This document shows, piece after piece, positions 43,976 to 53,934 of a stretch of DNA of 64,000 bases. Position 1 is the first letter of the stretch. Every line of letters starts with the position of its first letter. Location of the stretch: contig OU862923.1 in assembly GCA_917880885.1 (NCBI GenBank), positions 23,658,770 to 23,722,769 of the forward strand, given 5' to 3'. The notes below the pieces were generated by a model. That model saw only the letters and a program-made list of their open reading frames with translations. It was not told where the DNA came from and searched no databases. Both the position numbers and the translations under genes were made by a program. The DNA is from Limnephilus marmoratus. Taxonomy: Eukaryota; Arthropoda; Insecta; Trichoptera; Limnephilidae.

Positions 43976-43979
43976 CCCC

Positions 43980-44305
43980 CAACGCAAGGAGCGGTGTTAT
44001 AAGTTTGACTTTCATCATTGAAACACAACGCCGTCTACTGACAATGCCCTTACCCAATTTTTATAACCAACGCCATCTGTTAATTTCCATACACATCAAA
44101 TCCACACCGCCCGTTGGCCAGCCCGCTGACCGCTACCCGCTTGTCGGCCCGCTCCCATTATACATTATATATTTCAACCAATTTACACAAAACCTTGACA
44201 AATTATTTACCTAAACCTTCCTCATGAATCACATCTATTGGTGAAAACCGCATGAAAATTCTTTGCGTAGTTTAAAAGATCTAAGCTTACAGACAGCGGG
44301 AGCTG
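43980..44305 (+). repeat. Dispersed repeat R4, copy 2
   Basis: It matches 36782-37110 over its length. The first 30 bp ('gcaaggagcggtgttataag') are instead shared with the repeat at 19733, so the R4 family may start with that text or the two are fused here. Confidence 0.7.
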
Positions 44306-44309
44306 TTTG

Positions 44310-45005
44310 AATATTTACAATTTTGGATATTACAATATTAATCTCGTTAAATTTCAGAGAAATGCTTGCGCGCTTGTGCACACACGCGCGTGTGTGTGCG
44401 CGAGTACCACCAAAAGTTAAATACATTGCATTGATATAAAAAACGAGTCTTACGAACCTAGTTTCAGCTCGATCGGATGTCGGGAAGTGCGATAATTTCC
44501 ACTTCCAAGAATTGCAATCATTCATTCACGAAACCAAAATCAAAATTCGAATAGATGATTTTAAAAAGCATGATCAGTTTCACCAGAAGTATGAGAAAAT
44601 TGACCTGAGATTAGACATACTAATACGCCCACAACACATTTATATCGGCTTACTTCTTTAGTGATAAGAAAGGAAATAAAAAAAAGTATGTTGGTTCTCC
44701 ACACCAGCAGGTATGTAGAAAATACCAATATTTAAGGAATATATCGATAGCGGAAATTTGAAATGTTGTAAAGAACAATAAATTCAAAAATGAGTAATAT
44801 ATTTTATGTAATTTTTCTCATTTTTGTCTCTTGCAATCTATGTCGTCGAAATATTTATAAGAAAATAAGTTTGTCTTTTACGACGTGCATTTTACGAGAT
44901 TTTTTTCTGAAAAATTAAAAAAAAGCTGTTATTAAAAAAAAATTCTAAAATATGTTAATTATTCTGAAAGATTAATTAAATGTTATTTTAAAATAAATTT
45001 TCATA
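44310..45005. other. AT-rich DNA with an alternating GT/CG tract
   Basis: 44370-44405 is an alternating purine-pyrimidine run (cacacacgcgcgtgtgtgtg). No repeat partner or protein frame was found in the rest. Confidence 0.35.
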
Positions 45006-45008
45006 ATA

Positions 45009-45953
45009 TTAGGTCCTTACATATGAAATTGGCGTTTTGTATAGGAGGAACATAAAGTCGATTTTTTTTTTATATAATATATTTATTTAATCAAAGTATG
45101 TACCATTGCTATCTATGCATTTTTGCCATCTCATAGGTAGTTCATCGATCCCTTTACTAAAAAAAACATTCGGACGGGAATCAATAAAATCTTTGAAGGC
45201 GGTTTGGACTGCCCCATCGGAGTTGAATTTTTTCCCTTGCAAGATGTTATCCAAATTTTGAAAAAAATGGTAATCTGTTGGGGCAAGGTCCGGAGAGTAC
45301 GGTGAATGTCTTAGACATTCCAATTGAAGCTCCTCTAATTTGGTAGCCGTCTGTTGTGCAGTGTATGGTCTAGCGTTCTAACGCGCGTTTGTTGATTTGC
45401 TTCACTCAATTCGTGAGGTACCCACCTTTCAAGCTTTTTCACCTTCCCAATTTTCTTCAAGTGGATTAAAACAGTTTTATCACTAACACCGCAGCCTGCA
45501 GCTAACTCGGACGTGGTTTGCGATGGATCCGCTTCTACAATAGCCTTCAAATCTTCATTATCAACTTTGCTCTCCGGCCGTCCACGGGGCTTGTTCTGCA
45601 GGTCGAAATTTCCAGAACGAAAACGTTAGAACCAAAAACGCACTGTGTTTTCTTTTGCGGCACCGTCGCCATACACATCATTATTCCTTGGAGCCGTTCC
45701 TGCAGCACTGGTGCCACGGTGGAACCCGTACTCATAAATAACGCGATATTTCAATTTTTCCATTTTGTAAACTAAGTGACGCAAAGAAAAAAAACAATTA
45801 AGGAAAAAAACAAATGAATTATAATTTTAGAAACACAAATACATGAGTAAATAGCTGTATAAATTTGAATTTGGAATTCCTAACCAAAGAGAAGATATTT
45901 GAGATCAAAGTTGCCAGTACGGCAAAACGCCAATTTCATATGTAAGGACCTAA
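45009..45953 (-). mobile_element. Internally deleted mariner element
   Basis: TIRs of 30 bp (45009-45038 and 45924-45953) are perfect and begin TTAGGTCCTTACATATGAAA. Both ends are flanked by TA (45007-45008 and 45954-45955), the standard mariner target duplication. At 945 bp it is about 340 bp shorter than a full mariner of about 1.28 kb. The transposase remnant runs on minus. Confidence 0.9.
45087..45763 (-). pseudogene. mariner transposase, central part deleted
   Basis: From ATG at 45763: YRVIYEYGFHRGTSAAGTA, then a stop in RFWF*RFRSGNFDLQNKPRG, then KAIVEADPSQTTSELAAGCG and KVKKLERWVPHELSEANQQT. There the frame jumps to ARPYTAQQTATKLEEL, then CLRHSPYSPDLAPTDYHFF and ELPMRWQKCIDSNGTYFD. 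The missing middle holds the first catalytic Asp and its surroundings, and the Asp of the usual HDNARPH is gone. The DNA-binding half and the third Asp (in APTDYHFF) remain. Confidence 0.85.
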
Positions 45954-46044
45954 TATATCAAATTATGAACAAAAACAGTCGATATGATTTATTAAAAAAA
46001 TTAAAACCTTGTTTTCGCTCTCGTGAACATTTAACATTTTACGT

Positions 46045-46210
46045 TTAAGATTTTCACGGCCAAAAGCATTTTCGTTATTTGTTTTTGGGGTGTTATGTCG
46101 TGTCGCACTACCTTCTTTTTTAGCCAACGTTTTGGACACCGTAGCAGATTCCATTGGCTACAGAAGGAGGTAGCGCAACAACGCGCAAAAACAAATAACG
46201 AAAATTAACA
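46045..46210. repeat. Fold-back PLE2 copy, hammerhead motif lost
   Basis: Arms at 46067-46125 and 46155-46206 are inverted copies ('ttttcgttatttgtttttgg' against 'caaaaacaaataacgaaaa'). The centre still has 'gccaacgttttggacacc', but the CTGATGA box is gone. Left flank 'gattttcacggccaaaagca' is the family terminus. Confidence 0.6.
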
Positions 46211-46214
46211 TTTT

Positions 46215-47920
46215 GTCCTTACAGCATTTTAAGATTCAGTATAATAATACATTTAACAAAAAATGAAGTTTTCTCAAACCAAATATACCACTAAAAATGA
46301 TTAGCGGAAGTAACGTGCTAAATGTTTGGACAGCAAAAACAAAAGACAGCCAAGTAGGTAGGTATTGATTCCAATTGAATTCGGAATAAATTATGTAACG
46401 CCATGGATAGCTGTGAGTCTATTTACCATATACCCGCAACACGATTAGTTAGCTCCGGCGACGAACTAAATGGGGAGGGTGAGTTACATTGGAAATAGGC
46501 ATATAATGTTAAACGAACTTTTATTTCTAAAATATCTGCTGCTCTAATTAGTTACGCTTTAGATACTTTTTAAAAAATAATTTTGTAAAATGGACAACCC
46601 ACGGAGATTATAATTGTAATCTTCCTCAATGATATATTAATTATTTTTGTTTAAAACGATATTAAGCGTTTTATTTAACTGAGTTATTGAAGTTTAAAAT
46701 TACTTCGACAGAAACTGTCGACAAAAAATATTAATTTTCGACAATAGAGAACTCCAGTCCAATTTTTTTATTTTTTTATGAATAATGACGTCTTAACTTA
46801 AATAACTGCATTTTCATTTTTATTTTTAGAGTTAGTTTTAATAATTAAAATAATTGTCAAAGTTTTAATTTTTCAAGATCCCCCGAAAACCACCGTATGT
46901 GAAAAATTAGTATAGGATAGGGCAATCAGCTGATCAACTGCCGCCATTTTGAATTCCATTATTTGTAAAAGTAGCATTACTATTTTTTGTGTAGTAGTTT
47001 TTGAATATTTTCAAAAAAAGAGATAAACCAATAAGAGATACCTTTATTTTTAAAACATTATTTAGGCCTAAATAATATTTCAATAAAAACAACAACTAAA
47101 TCTTTATAAACAGTATATAAATAAACGAATAAATTAATACGATGGCTTGTGTCATATCGTACATTCCCATACAATGTCGAACAGTTACGTCACCACTAAA
47201 ATTTGTTTTTACGACCCGATTAAAAATGTACTTTTTAATAATTTTTTTAAAACTCTGCGTTTAATATTATCAAATAAAACCAATATATTCAGAATCAGCG
47301 TTTATTGGTCTATATGAAACTATTTTTTAAGCCATAATATTTTTCAACGGAGTTCCTTATTAGCTGAGTTCAATAAATAATTTAAAATTATTACTGCACT
47401 AAAATTAAATTCCAGATCTTTTCTACATTTCTTCGATCTAAGGGTGGTTCGCTCTGAACCTCCGCCCGGCTAAGGGAATAAGCTCTGTGGGAGGGGGTGG
47501 CAGAAAGGGAGGAGGTCTCAATTAACAATGCAGATTTTCTGGTTGCGGCGTGTTTGTCCTCCGGGGGACGCCCGGAGTTGGAAACTTTTAAAGGGCCATC
47601 AGGCGATACTATCCGGTTAAAATCGCGTGTAACCGCTTCTAATTCGATTATATTCGTTTCAATTTTTGTATTAGTCGACGATGAATACTGATCTTATAAT
47701 ATAACATTTATAGTCATTTTATTATTCAAGAAGCGGAAAAAGTCCAATCTCGCGGTTAACGGTTATTTAAAATTATTTAATCGTCCACTGAAGTTGACGT
47801 TCTTTCTACCTTTTTTTATTTTACCTCTCTGAATTAGATGAACGTTACAAGTAAAGTGACTTCCAAGCATTTGCTCTTACTCTGATGTTAGCGACACTGC
47901 GATAAGAATCTAAAATTTTG
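46215..47920. other. Mostly unassigned DNA
   Basis: 46390-46620 and 47435-47665 have higher GC and no partner in the window; the latter ('ctgaacctccgcccggctaa', 'ccgggggacgcccggagttg') stands out from the AT-rich surroundings. 47278-47372 ('attcagaatcagcg...' and 'ggagttccttatt') matches 26690-26735 and 28516-28530. Confidence 0.35.
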
Positions 47921-47924
47921 GAGA

Positions 47925-48245
47925 CAGATATTGGTACCGCCGCCCCGGAAAACAGTTGTTGGATAACCAACACCTCTGCCACTGGTTACCCCAAGTGGTT
48001 TGCTACATTTGGTGAATTAGCAGGGATGCCCAGGTTCATGGCGTCCGGGTTTTGGCGGCAGTTGGGGCAATCATTCATGGACACACTGACCCCCAGATTC
48101 CTAACCATCCCTTACACCCTTTCCTTCCCAGACCTTCCTTTCCTGAAAAGACCCTCCACACAGCATCCCCAAAGATGATATCGGCCCAGAGGGAAATTAT
48201 TTTCCTCGAGGCCTTCTGAATGGATCTAATATGTTAAAAAAAATG
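47925..48245 (+). repeat. Element B copy
   Basis: 'ggtaccgccgccccgg' and 'ggataaccaacacctctgcc' at the head, and at the end 'aaaagaccctccacacagca' and 'ggcccagagggaaattattt' with a partly decayed hairpin and an A-run. The middle block is largely deleted. Confidence 0.65.
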
Positions 48246-48420
48246 AAAGTACCTACTCCAAAGGGAAAAATAAAATAAAATTAAGAAAAAATGCTGGTAG
48301 GTAAAAATTGCTCTCCTGGTAGGTACCTCTTTTTGCTGTTATTTTCTATAATTCAATCGTACACCGGGTGACATTTGTATATGCAAGACAATATTATTAA
48401 AGCATGAACTCCAACCGTAT

Positions 48421-48584
48421 GGGGGCATACATTAATTACGTGAGCATTTTTACTTCCAATCTCGACCCCCCCCCCCTTCCCCCTTTGTAAGATAAATTTG
48501 GGCCACTTCGTAATTCTTTTTAAGTAGACGTGAGTTTTTGCTGGACCCCCCCCTTTTGAGCTCACGTAATTAATGTATGCCCCC
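48421..48584. mobile_element. C-tract MITE with 25-bp TIRs and TAT duplication
   Basis: Perfect 25-bp TIRs begin GGGGGCATACATTAATTACG (48421-48445; inverted 48560-48584), flanked by TAT on both sides. Inside, C-runs at about 48468-48483 and 48546-48553. Length, G-rich tips and the inner ACGTGA match the plan of the element at 12970-13134, though the outer sequence differs. Confidence 0.8.
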
Positions 48585-48589
48585 TATTT

Positions 48590-48940
48590 TTGGAGATTTT
48601 ATAGAAGTTAACTTGGATTTAAAAAATAAAAAAATGGAGATGTAACAAGAAATATATTAACATATATATTATTATACTTTATTTTATTTTAATATATTTT
48701 ACTATGTAGAATCGATTATTTAGTTAAGTGTTTACGACCAACTGTCAGATACAAACAAAATTGCAAAGATTTAAAGATTGCAAGATTGCAAAAAGTGCAT
48801 AGTGATGTTAGAACCTTGTAAAATAAATAAAATCATTAAAAGCTTCGTGTCAGAACTTGGTCGTACAAGTATCTGCAGAAATACAATACAGAAAAATATT
48901 TTGAGTACAGACATAACTAACTAGCTAACTAACTAACCAT
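48590..48940. other. AT-rich DNA, nothing recognised
   Basis: No partner, frame or terminal repeat was seen between the MITE and LINE H copy 3. Confidence 0.35.
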
Positions 48941-48944
48941 CACG

Positions 48945-49640
48945 CCGTTTCCCCGCAGGGGTAGGCAGAGAGGACGGACCGCTAAACAACTCGGTCTTGG
49001 CACACACTCTTTGCCTCACTCACATTCATACATCGTCTCATACATTCTCTTCTATTTTTCTGACTTTTGACATGGCCCGACTCAAGTATTTGATTCACTT
49101 GATCGTGCCACGTCTTCCTCGGGCGTCCCCGACTTCTTCTACCATTCACATTCGCGTCGTATATTCTTCTTACACTACTTTCTTCGTTCATTCGTTCTAC
49201 ATGCCCAAACCATCTGAGGGTCCCTTTCTTAATCTTACTCATTATGCTTACATCAGCCTTACATTCTTTGCGGATATCCACATTTCTCACACGATCATAC
49301 ATTGTTTTACCACACATACGTCTCAGGGATCTCATTTCAACAGCATTCAGCTTACTTTCATCCTTCCTCTGCCAGTTCCATGCCTCACTGCCATACATCA
49401 GGGTAGGTACCAGGACTCCATTGTGGACTGCTAGCTTCGCTTCTTTTGACAGTTTTTTATTAGCGCCAACGGCATTCAGTCCACCATTAATGGAGTTACC
49501 GGCATTCACCCTTCTTTCAATATCTCTATCAGCCTTCCCATCTCTCGTAAACACACTACCCAGATACACAAACTCATCCACCTGCTCCAAGTATTCATCA
49601 TTCACAACTATGTTGCATACTGACAGTACAGTACAGACAT
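48945..49640 (-). pseudogene. LINE H reverse transcriptase C-terminus, copy 3 (best preserved)
   Basis: One open minus frame reads VVNDEYLEQVDEFVYLGSVF, then DIERRVNAGNSINGGLNAVG, LSKEAKLAVHNGVLVPTLMY, RSLRRMCGKTMYDRVRNVDI, GTLRWFGHVERMNEESSV and RGRPRKTWHDQVNQILESGH. This is the post-catalytic domain of an insect LINE ORF2. Everything upstream of the YLG block is missing, so it is 5'-truncated rather than mutated. The 145- and 162-aa plus frames here are antisense shadows. Confidence 0.8.
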
Positions 49641-49644
49641 GTGT

Positions 49645-50140
49645 AATGAAATGGTTTTGCATTAAAAGGTCATTTTTGAAAAAAAAAATTAAGAGAGAAC
49701 CTTGTACGAACAAGACGACAAATGAAAAATGAGCTGAATTATACAAATCTATTGAAGGTAATGCAATATTATTATTTTCCATGGCAACTATTATTTATGT
49801 AAACGTGGCGGACTCTCTTGACACTGGCTTGCTTGACATGAATCGAGGATAATGGTATCAATTAGTAGGTTCTAAGAATTTGATTCAGGTCGTATCCGAA
49901 GCTTATCCTTTCTTTGATCTGTATGATCAAAGAAATAAAACAAAGGAAGGATTGTCGTTCGCCTGTCATGAAATGTAGGCTGACTTTATGCTTTTTATCT
50001 GTATGTCATGGAGCAAATAAAGACATTTTTTAAAATAATTCGTTCATTGCTTCCCAATTCATAGTATTACTGTTAAGATATTACTAACGCAGCCAAAACA
50101 CTAACGGAGAAAAGTCTTATAATATTGCCTTTATAACTGA
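49645..50140. other. Unassigned DNA
   Basis: No recognised feature. A short inverted text 'ctttctttgatctgtatgatcaaag' lies at about 49909-49932, a small palindrome. Confidence 0.3.
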
Positions 50141-50143
50141 ACT

Positions 50144-50640
50144 AGCTGGTACCCGGCATGCGTTGCTATGCCATTTAATAAAGAAATTGTTTCTCCCGCG
50201 TGTCCTTTCCCATTCGTCCCGTTCCCCTTCCGCTTCCCCTTCCTCTTCCGCGTCCCCTTCCCCTCTGGCGTTCCCACTCCGCCTTTTCCGTCTTCCTTCT
50301 CCCCACCCCCCTCGCCCGCTTCCCCTGTCCCGTGAACCCCCCTCCCGAGTTCCTCTCCCCCCGAGTTCCCCTCCCCTCCCCTCCCTTATCCTTCACCCCT
50401 CTCTCATCCGCCTACCCCTCCCGCATTCCATACATTCAGTCCCGGTATATTCAGTTTTCAAACAGTTCGCGTGGCACCAATTGAAAAATTTTATACAAAT
50501 TTCAAGAGCTCACCAGTACCTACATATAGAAACCTATGCGGGCATGCTCACAACAACTCACCAAATTTTCATCGCAATCTGATGAACGGTTAGCAATTCA
50601 TGCTAAATTTATTTCGTCAAATTCGCTAACTGTCAAACGT
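50144..50640 (+). repeat. LINE/SINE-type repeat with pyrimidine tract
   Basis: Opens with 'actagctggtacccggcatg', a text typical of insect LINE or SINE ends, and contains a C/T-only stretch of about 200 bp (50195-50405). It closes with 'atttcaagagctcacc' and 'tcaccaaattttcatcgcaa'. The frames of 139 and 94 residues across the tract are low-complexity artefacts. Confidence 0.5.
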
Positions 50641-50869
50641 ACGAATTTTTCTGAAATTATTCAACCTTCTACAAATTATTAGAAAACTTAAAAAAAGCTT
50701 ACCTATATTATTATTATTTTATTTGCTTCAATTCTAGTGGACCCGAGGAACGTCAAATGTTTGACAGGAAAGTTGGGTAGTACAGTTTATATGGGAAAAT
50801 ATTGTTTTTACTATCTTCCTAGCAACTTTTCCATATTTTTTTGTTATTACCTTTTAAACCTTCCCTTTT

Positions 50870-51300
50870 TATTATTTTTTTTTTACATTAACTCCACACA
50901 GGAGGCCCTGAGGAAAATAATTTCCCTCAGGGCCTATGTCATCTGGGATGCTGTGTGGAGGGTCTTTTTGAGGAGAGGAAGGAATGAACATTGGTCTTGA
51001 AGAGACCCATGTTGTAGGAAGGAGGAAACACAGAGGCCGGCAAATCATTCCACAGCCGAGCTGTTGAACACAAGAACGAGTCGAAGAAACGACCCGTTCT
51101 CATGTGACAAATGTCAACCGTGTACAAATGTTGGGCACGCGTTAGGCGTGTTTCCCGACTATGCACCGGTGCCGAAGGGATCAATGATGCTAGTTCCTCG
51201 GAGCATCTTCCATTGTAATACCGATAGAAGAAGGATAGCATTCCCACCCGACGCCTGTGCTCTAAAGATTGCAATCCGTCTGTTAAGATAAGTCCCTGGA
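50870..51300 (-). pseudogene. LINE F C-terminus and 3' UTR, minus strand
   Basis: The tail hairpin is perfect here: outer CTCCACACAG/CTGTGTGGAG and inner GGCCCTGAGG/CCTCAGGGCC at about 50891-50961. Coding remnants on minus read DGLQSLEHRRRVGMLSFFYR, PVHSRETRLTRAQHLYTVDI and STARLWNDLPASVFPPSYNM. The copy ends at about 51298 where another repeat begins. Confidence 0.8.
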
Positions 51301-51380
51301 CTATTACAAACATTTCAAAACCAAAATCAGCTAAATCGGCCAAGCCGTTCTCGAGTTTTAGCGAGACAAACGAACAGCAA
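51300..51380 (+). repeat. RTE-like LINE 3' end, left part
   Basis: 'aaatcggccaagccgttctc' and 'gagttttagcgagacaaacg' are texts I recall from the 3' ends of RTE-like elements of moths. It continues after the inverted-repeat element at 52239 ('ttgatttttatatat'), so it shows the empty site of that insertion. Confidence 0.6.
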
Positions 51381-52238
51381 TAGGCCACTTGCATGGATTT
51401 CATAACGACTTGGAAAAAATCATGTGGATAGATCTTTTTACTACGATTAAGAAAATGTTAGTAAAATTGTTTAGAAATGTACAGTTTTTTATTTTTAAAT
51501 AAATAAATCCACTTTTTGGTTTCGTGACGTCACTACATGAAAATGTCCCGTCTCCGAAAATGTTCCTATTAATTTTGTAAAATTCCACACTGATTTATTT
51601 TTTTATATGGCATCACTTTGATTTCAGGCGAATTTTTGAATTCGTTCACTAGATTTATTGTTTGTTCTCTGCGAACTTATCATTTGGTTTCACTTTTTGA
51701 CAGATGTTCTGAAGAGAACCCCGTACATTTAATGATGTACGGGGTTCTCTTAAGAACGTGAAGATGATGTCGGTACGTGTTTTAGAGGTATAATGATTAT
51801 GGTGCTGATTTTAACAAAATTAAATTTTATAATATTCTTATTATTATTATAATTTACAACTACAAGTATATTACATTGAATTTAGTAATATAGACGCTGT
51901 ACATTATAATGATTTAAGATCAATAAGATGGATCAAGGAAAAAAATATTTATGAGATGTAATATTTTTGGTATGCCTCTTTATTCTCCTGTGCCATTCGT
52001 GTAGAAATTTTTTTTTTTTTTTTTAAATGATTTTCGGCTATGTAATTATCGTTTTTTCACACCTATAAAATAATGTCCCGTCTTTCCGGTTTATAAAAAA
52101 TGGTCTGAATTTTCGGATTGAAATTTTCAAAAAATCCCAAGGGTTTCAAAAATACGATTAAAAAAAAAAAATACAGAATGTCTTAGAATATTTGCCTAAA
52201 CCGGATTTTTTTTTTTTAAATGTGATGCAAGTGGCCTA
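51381..52238. mobile_element. Inverted-repeat element, copy 2 (858 bp)
   Basis: Ends and interior match 14739-15600 with few differences. The internal stem is 51706-51728 with 51735-51757 (23 bp, one mismatch). The flanks cagcaa and ttgatt join without any duplicated bases. The interior is AT-rich with no transposase frame. Confidence 0.75.
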
Positions 52239-52239
52239 T

Positions 52240-53315
52240 TGATTTTTATATATTTTGATTAGATATGGGGTGGGAAAAGAAAATTTGTTGAACAAATTCA
52301 GAAGTTTAAAACAAAATAACCAGTACAGTAGAACTAAAAGCCATTGGCATGATTTTTTACGGGGTTCACGGGAGTTGATTTTATGAAATGAGCATTGAGC
52401 ATGCCTATGTAGTAGTCTAATGAGATTTGTCTTTATGTAGCCAAAATTTGTTTTCACACTATTATTATGTTAGAAAAGAAACTGATTCAACATCGTAATT
52501 TTTCAATAATATAACATTTTGAGCATTTACCTTTATTCGCTATGATTTTCCTCTGTAGGTTACCCGAGTACTGTTACGGCTCTTGTCTACGTGAACATTA
52601 TATCTCTGTGATAACAAAATGATGAAAGATCAAAACCATCAGGGAATAGGGTAGCATCTAATGAGGGGAGTTGAAATCTCCCTTAATTGCCGGCCAATTA
52701 AGCCAGAAGGCTTCGTATTACAAATATTACAAACAATTTACTTTTCCTCTCATTACAAACAGATTATCCCCGACTTAAGGATTTTATCCTCCGGTCACCA
52801 CTGTAACAAATCTTCCCCTTCATTCCACCTTGTACATCCCCGGGAGGCGCCTACGAAAAGCACAACCCTTTCGAATAATTTGGTTTGGATCCGGAGAATT
52901 ATCAGGCGACGCCCTAATGAATTAATCTGCACCTCGCAACCCGCCAGGACGGGACTAAGGTTGCTACAAATCCACAAGAAAACCCCCGGAAAAGGAATTC
53001 GAGATCTTCTTTTATTTTCTTCTATTTTGGTTGAAGGAAGTCGTTCCAATATATAAAAGGAAATTTATCAAAAAAAAAACACGTTTTCTTTGCAATTAGT
53101 ACCTTTACTTTAGTACGCAGGTAACACAAGGGACAAATTGAACGAATTTTCTCATATTTCCACAATACCTACAACTGTTATCCCCCTTCGCATAGATAAG
53201 TTTTGTGGACCTGTTGGTACCATAGCACGATTAAATGTAAGTTTGTAGAGGTACCTGCTTTGAAAACCAAGGGAGATAAACTATTGCCTATTACTGCTTA
53301 CTGCCGAACAATAAA
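52240..53315. other. Unassigned DNA with a unique-looking island
   Basis: 52640-53055 has balanced composition and a 131-aa frame (52661-53056) without recognisable motif or second copy in the window. It could be single-copy intergenic or intronic sequence. Confidence 0.35.
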
Positions 53316-53374
53316 TTGTTTTAATGAAATAATTAAAAACACTTTGTTTTTACCACGATAATTTTTATTCTTAA

Positions 53375-53414
53375 ATCAACATGTTTCGAGAACGATGTTC
53401 TCTTCATCAGGACA
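53375..53414 (-). ncRNA. Hammerhead-like motif, left half of PLE5
   Basis: Minus strand: CTGATGA, one extra A, stem II GAGAAC-atc-GTTCTC, GAAAC, then ATGTTGAT. Core bases are complete and stem II has 6 bp; stem I and stem III are minimal. Confidence 0.55.
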
Positions 53415-53835
53415 TTATATGTACTAAAAACTAAATTATCAAGTATAGAAATAGAAGCGTGGGTAGAAATGGAAATAGTGGAGGGGGAGAGAGGTGGAAA
53501 GGGGAGGTACTTAGAAGACCAACAAGGGGGAGGGAGGGGGGGGGGGGGAGGTGGAAAGGGGAGGTGCTTAGAAGATCAAACACTAAAAATTACAATGGTA
53601 ATATGTTTAAGATAGAGTTATTCACAAAATTAATTTGATTATTAATATTATTAATAAAATATTATATTATTAATAGATAACCAAATTAATTTTGTGTCTT
53701 AAACATATTTCCATTGTAATTTTTTGTCTTTGATCTTCTAAGCACCTCCCATTTCCACCTCTCCCCCCCACTACTTGCATTTCTACCCAAGCCTGTCTTT
53801 CTATACTTGATAATTTAGTTATTAGTACATACAAT

Positions 53836-53875
53836 GTCCTGATGAAGAGAACAACGTTCTCGAAACACGTTGATT
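53836..53875 (+). ncRNA. Hammerhead-like motif, right half of PLE5
   Basis: Plus strand: CTGATGA at 53839-53845, extra A, stem II GAGAAC-aac-GTTCTC (53847-53861), GAA, AC/GT as a two-base stem III, T at the cleavage position and GAT pairing with GTC of stem I (one wobble). Differences from the left copy lie in the loop. Confidence 0.55.
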
Positions 53876-53934
53876 TTTTAAATAAAGATTATCGTGGTAA
53901 AAACTAAGTGTTTTTAATTATTTCATTAATAAAA

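Larger units (their letters stand above)
53321..53930. mobile_element. Large PLE-type palindrome with two hammerhead-like motifs (PLE5)
   Basis: Left (53321 to about 53650) and right (about 53680-53930) halves are inverted copies, from 'ttaatgaaataattaaaaac' at the tips to 'aaattaatttt' near the centre. The left half carries an extra internal duplication of the 'ggtggaaaggggaggt' segment and a G-run. Each half has a hammerhead-like motif pointing outwards. There is no protein frame, so this is a non-autonomous or snap-back copy. Confidence 0.75.

Noticed and set aside
44370..44405. Alternating GT/CG tract as a Z-DNA regulatory element
   Set aside because: Too short and without context; noted only as a simple repeat.
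50163..50582. Open frames of 139 and 94 residues rich in Ser, Pro and Leu
   Set aside because: They run through a C/T-only tract; any frame of such a tract is open. The flanks are repeat-like.
52661..53056. A 131-aa frame as a possible host gene
   Set aside because: No recognisable motif, no splice or promoter context, and composition not clearly coding; kept only as a unique-looking island.
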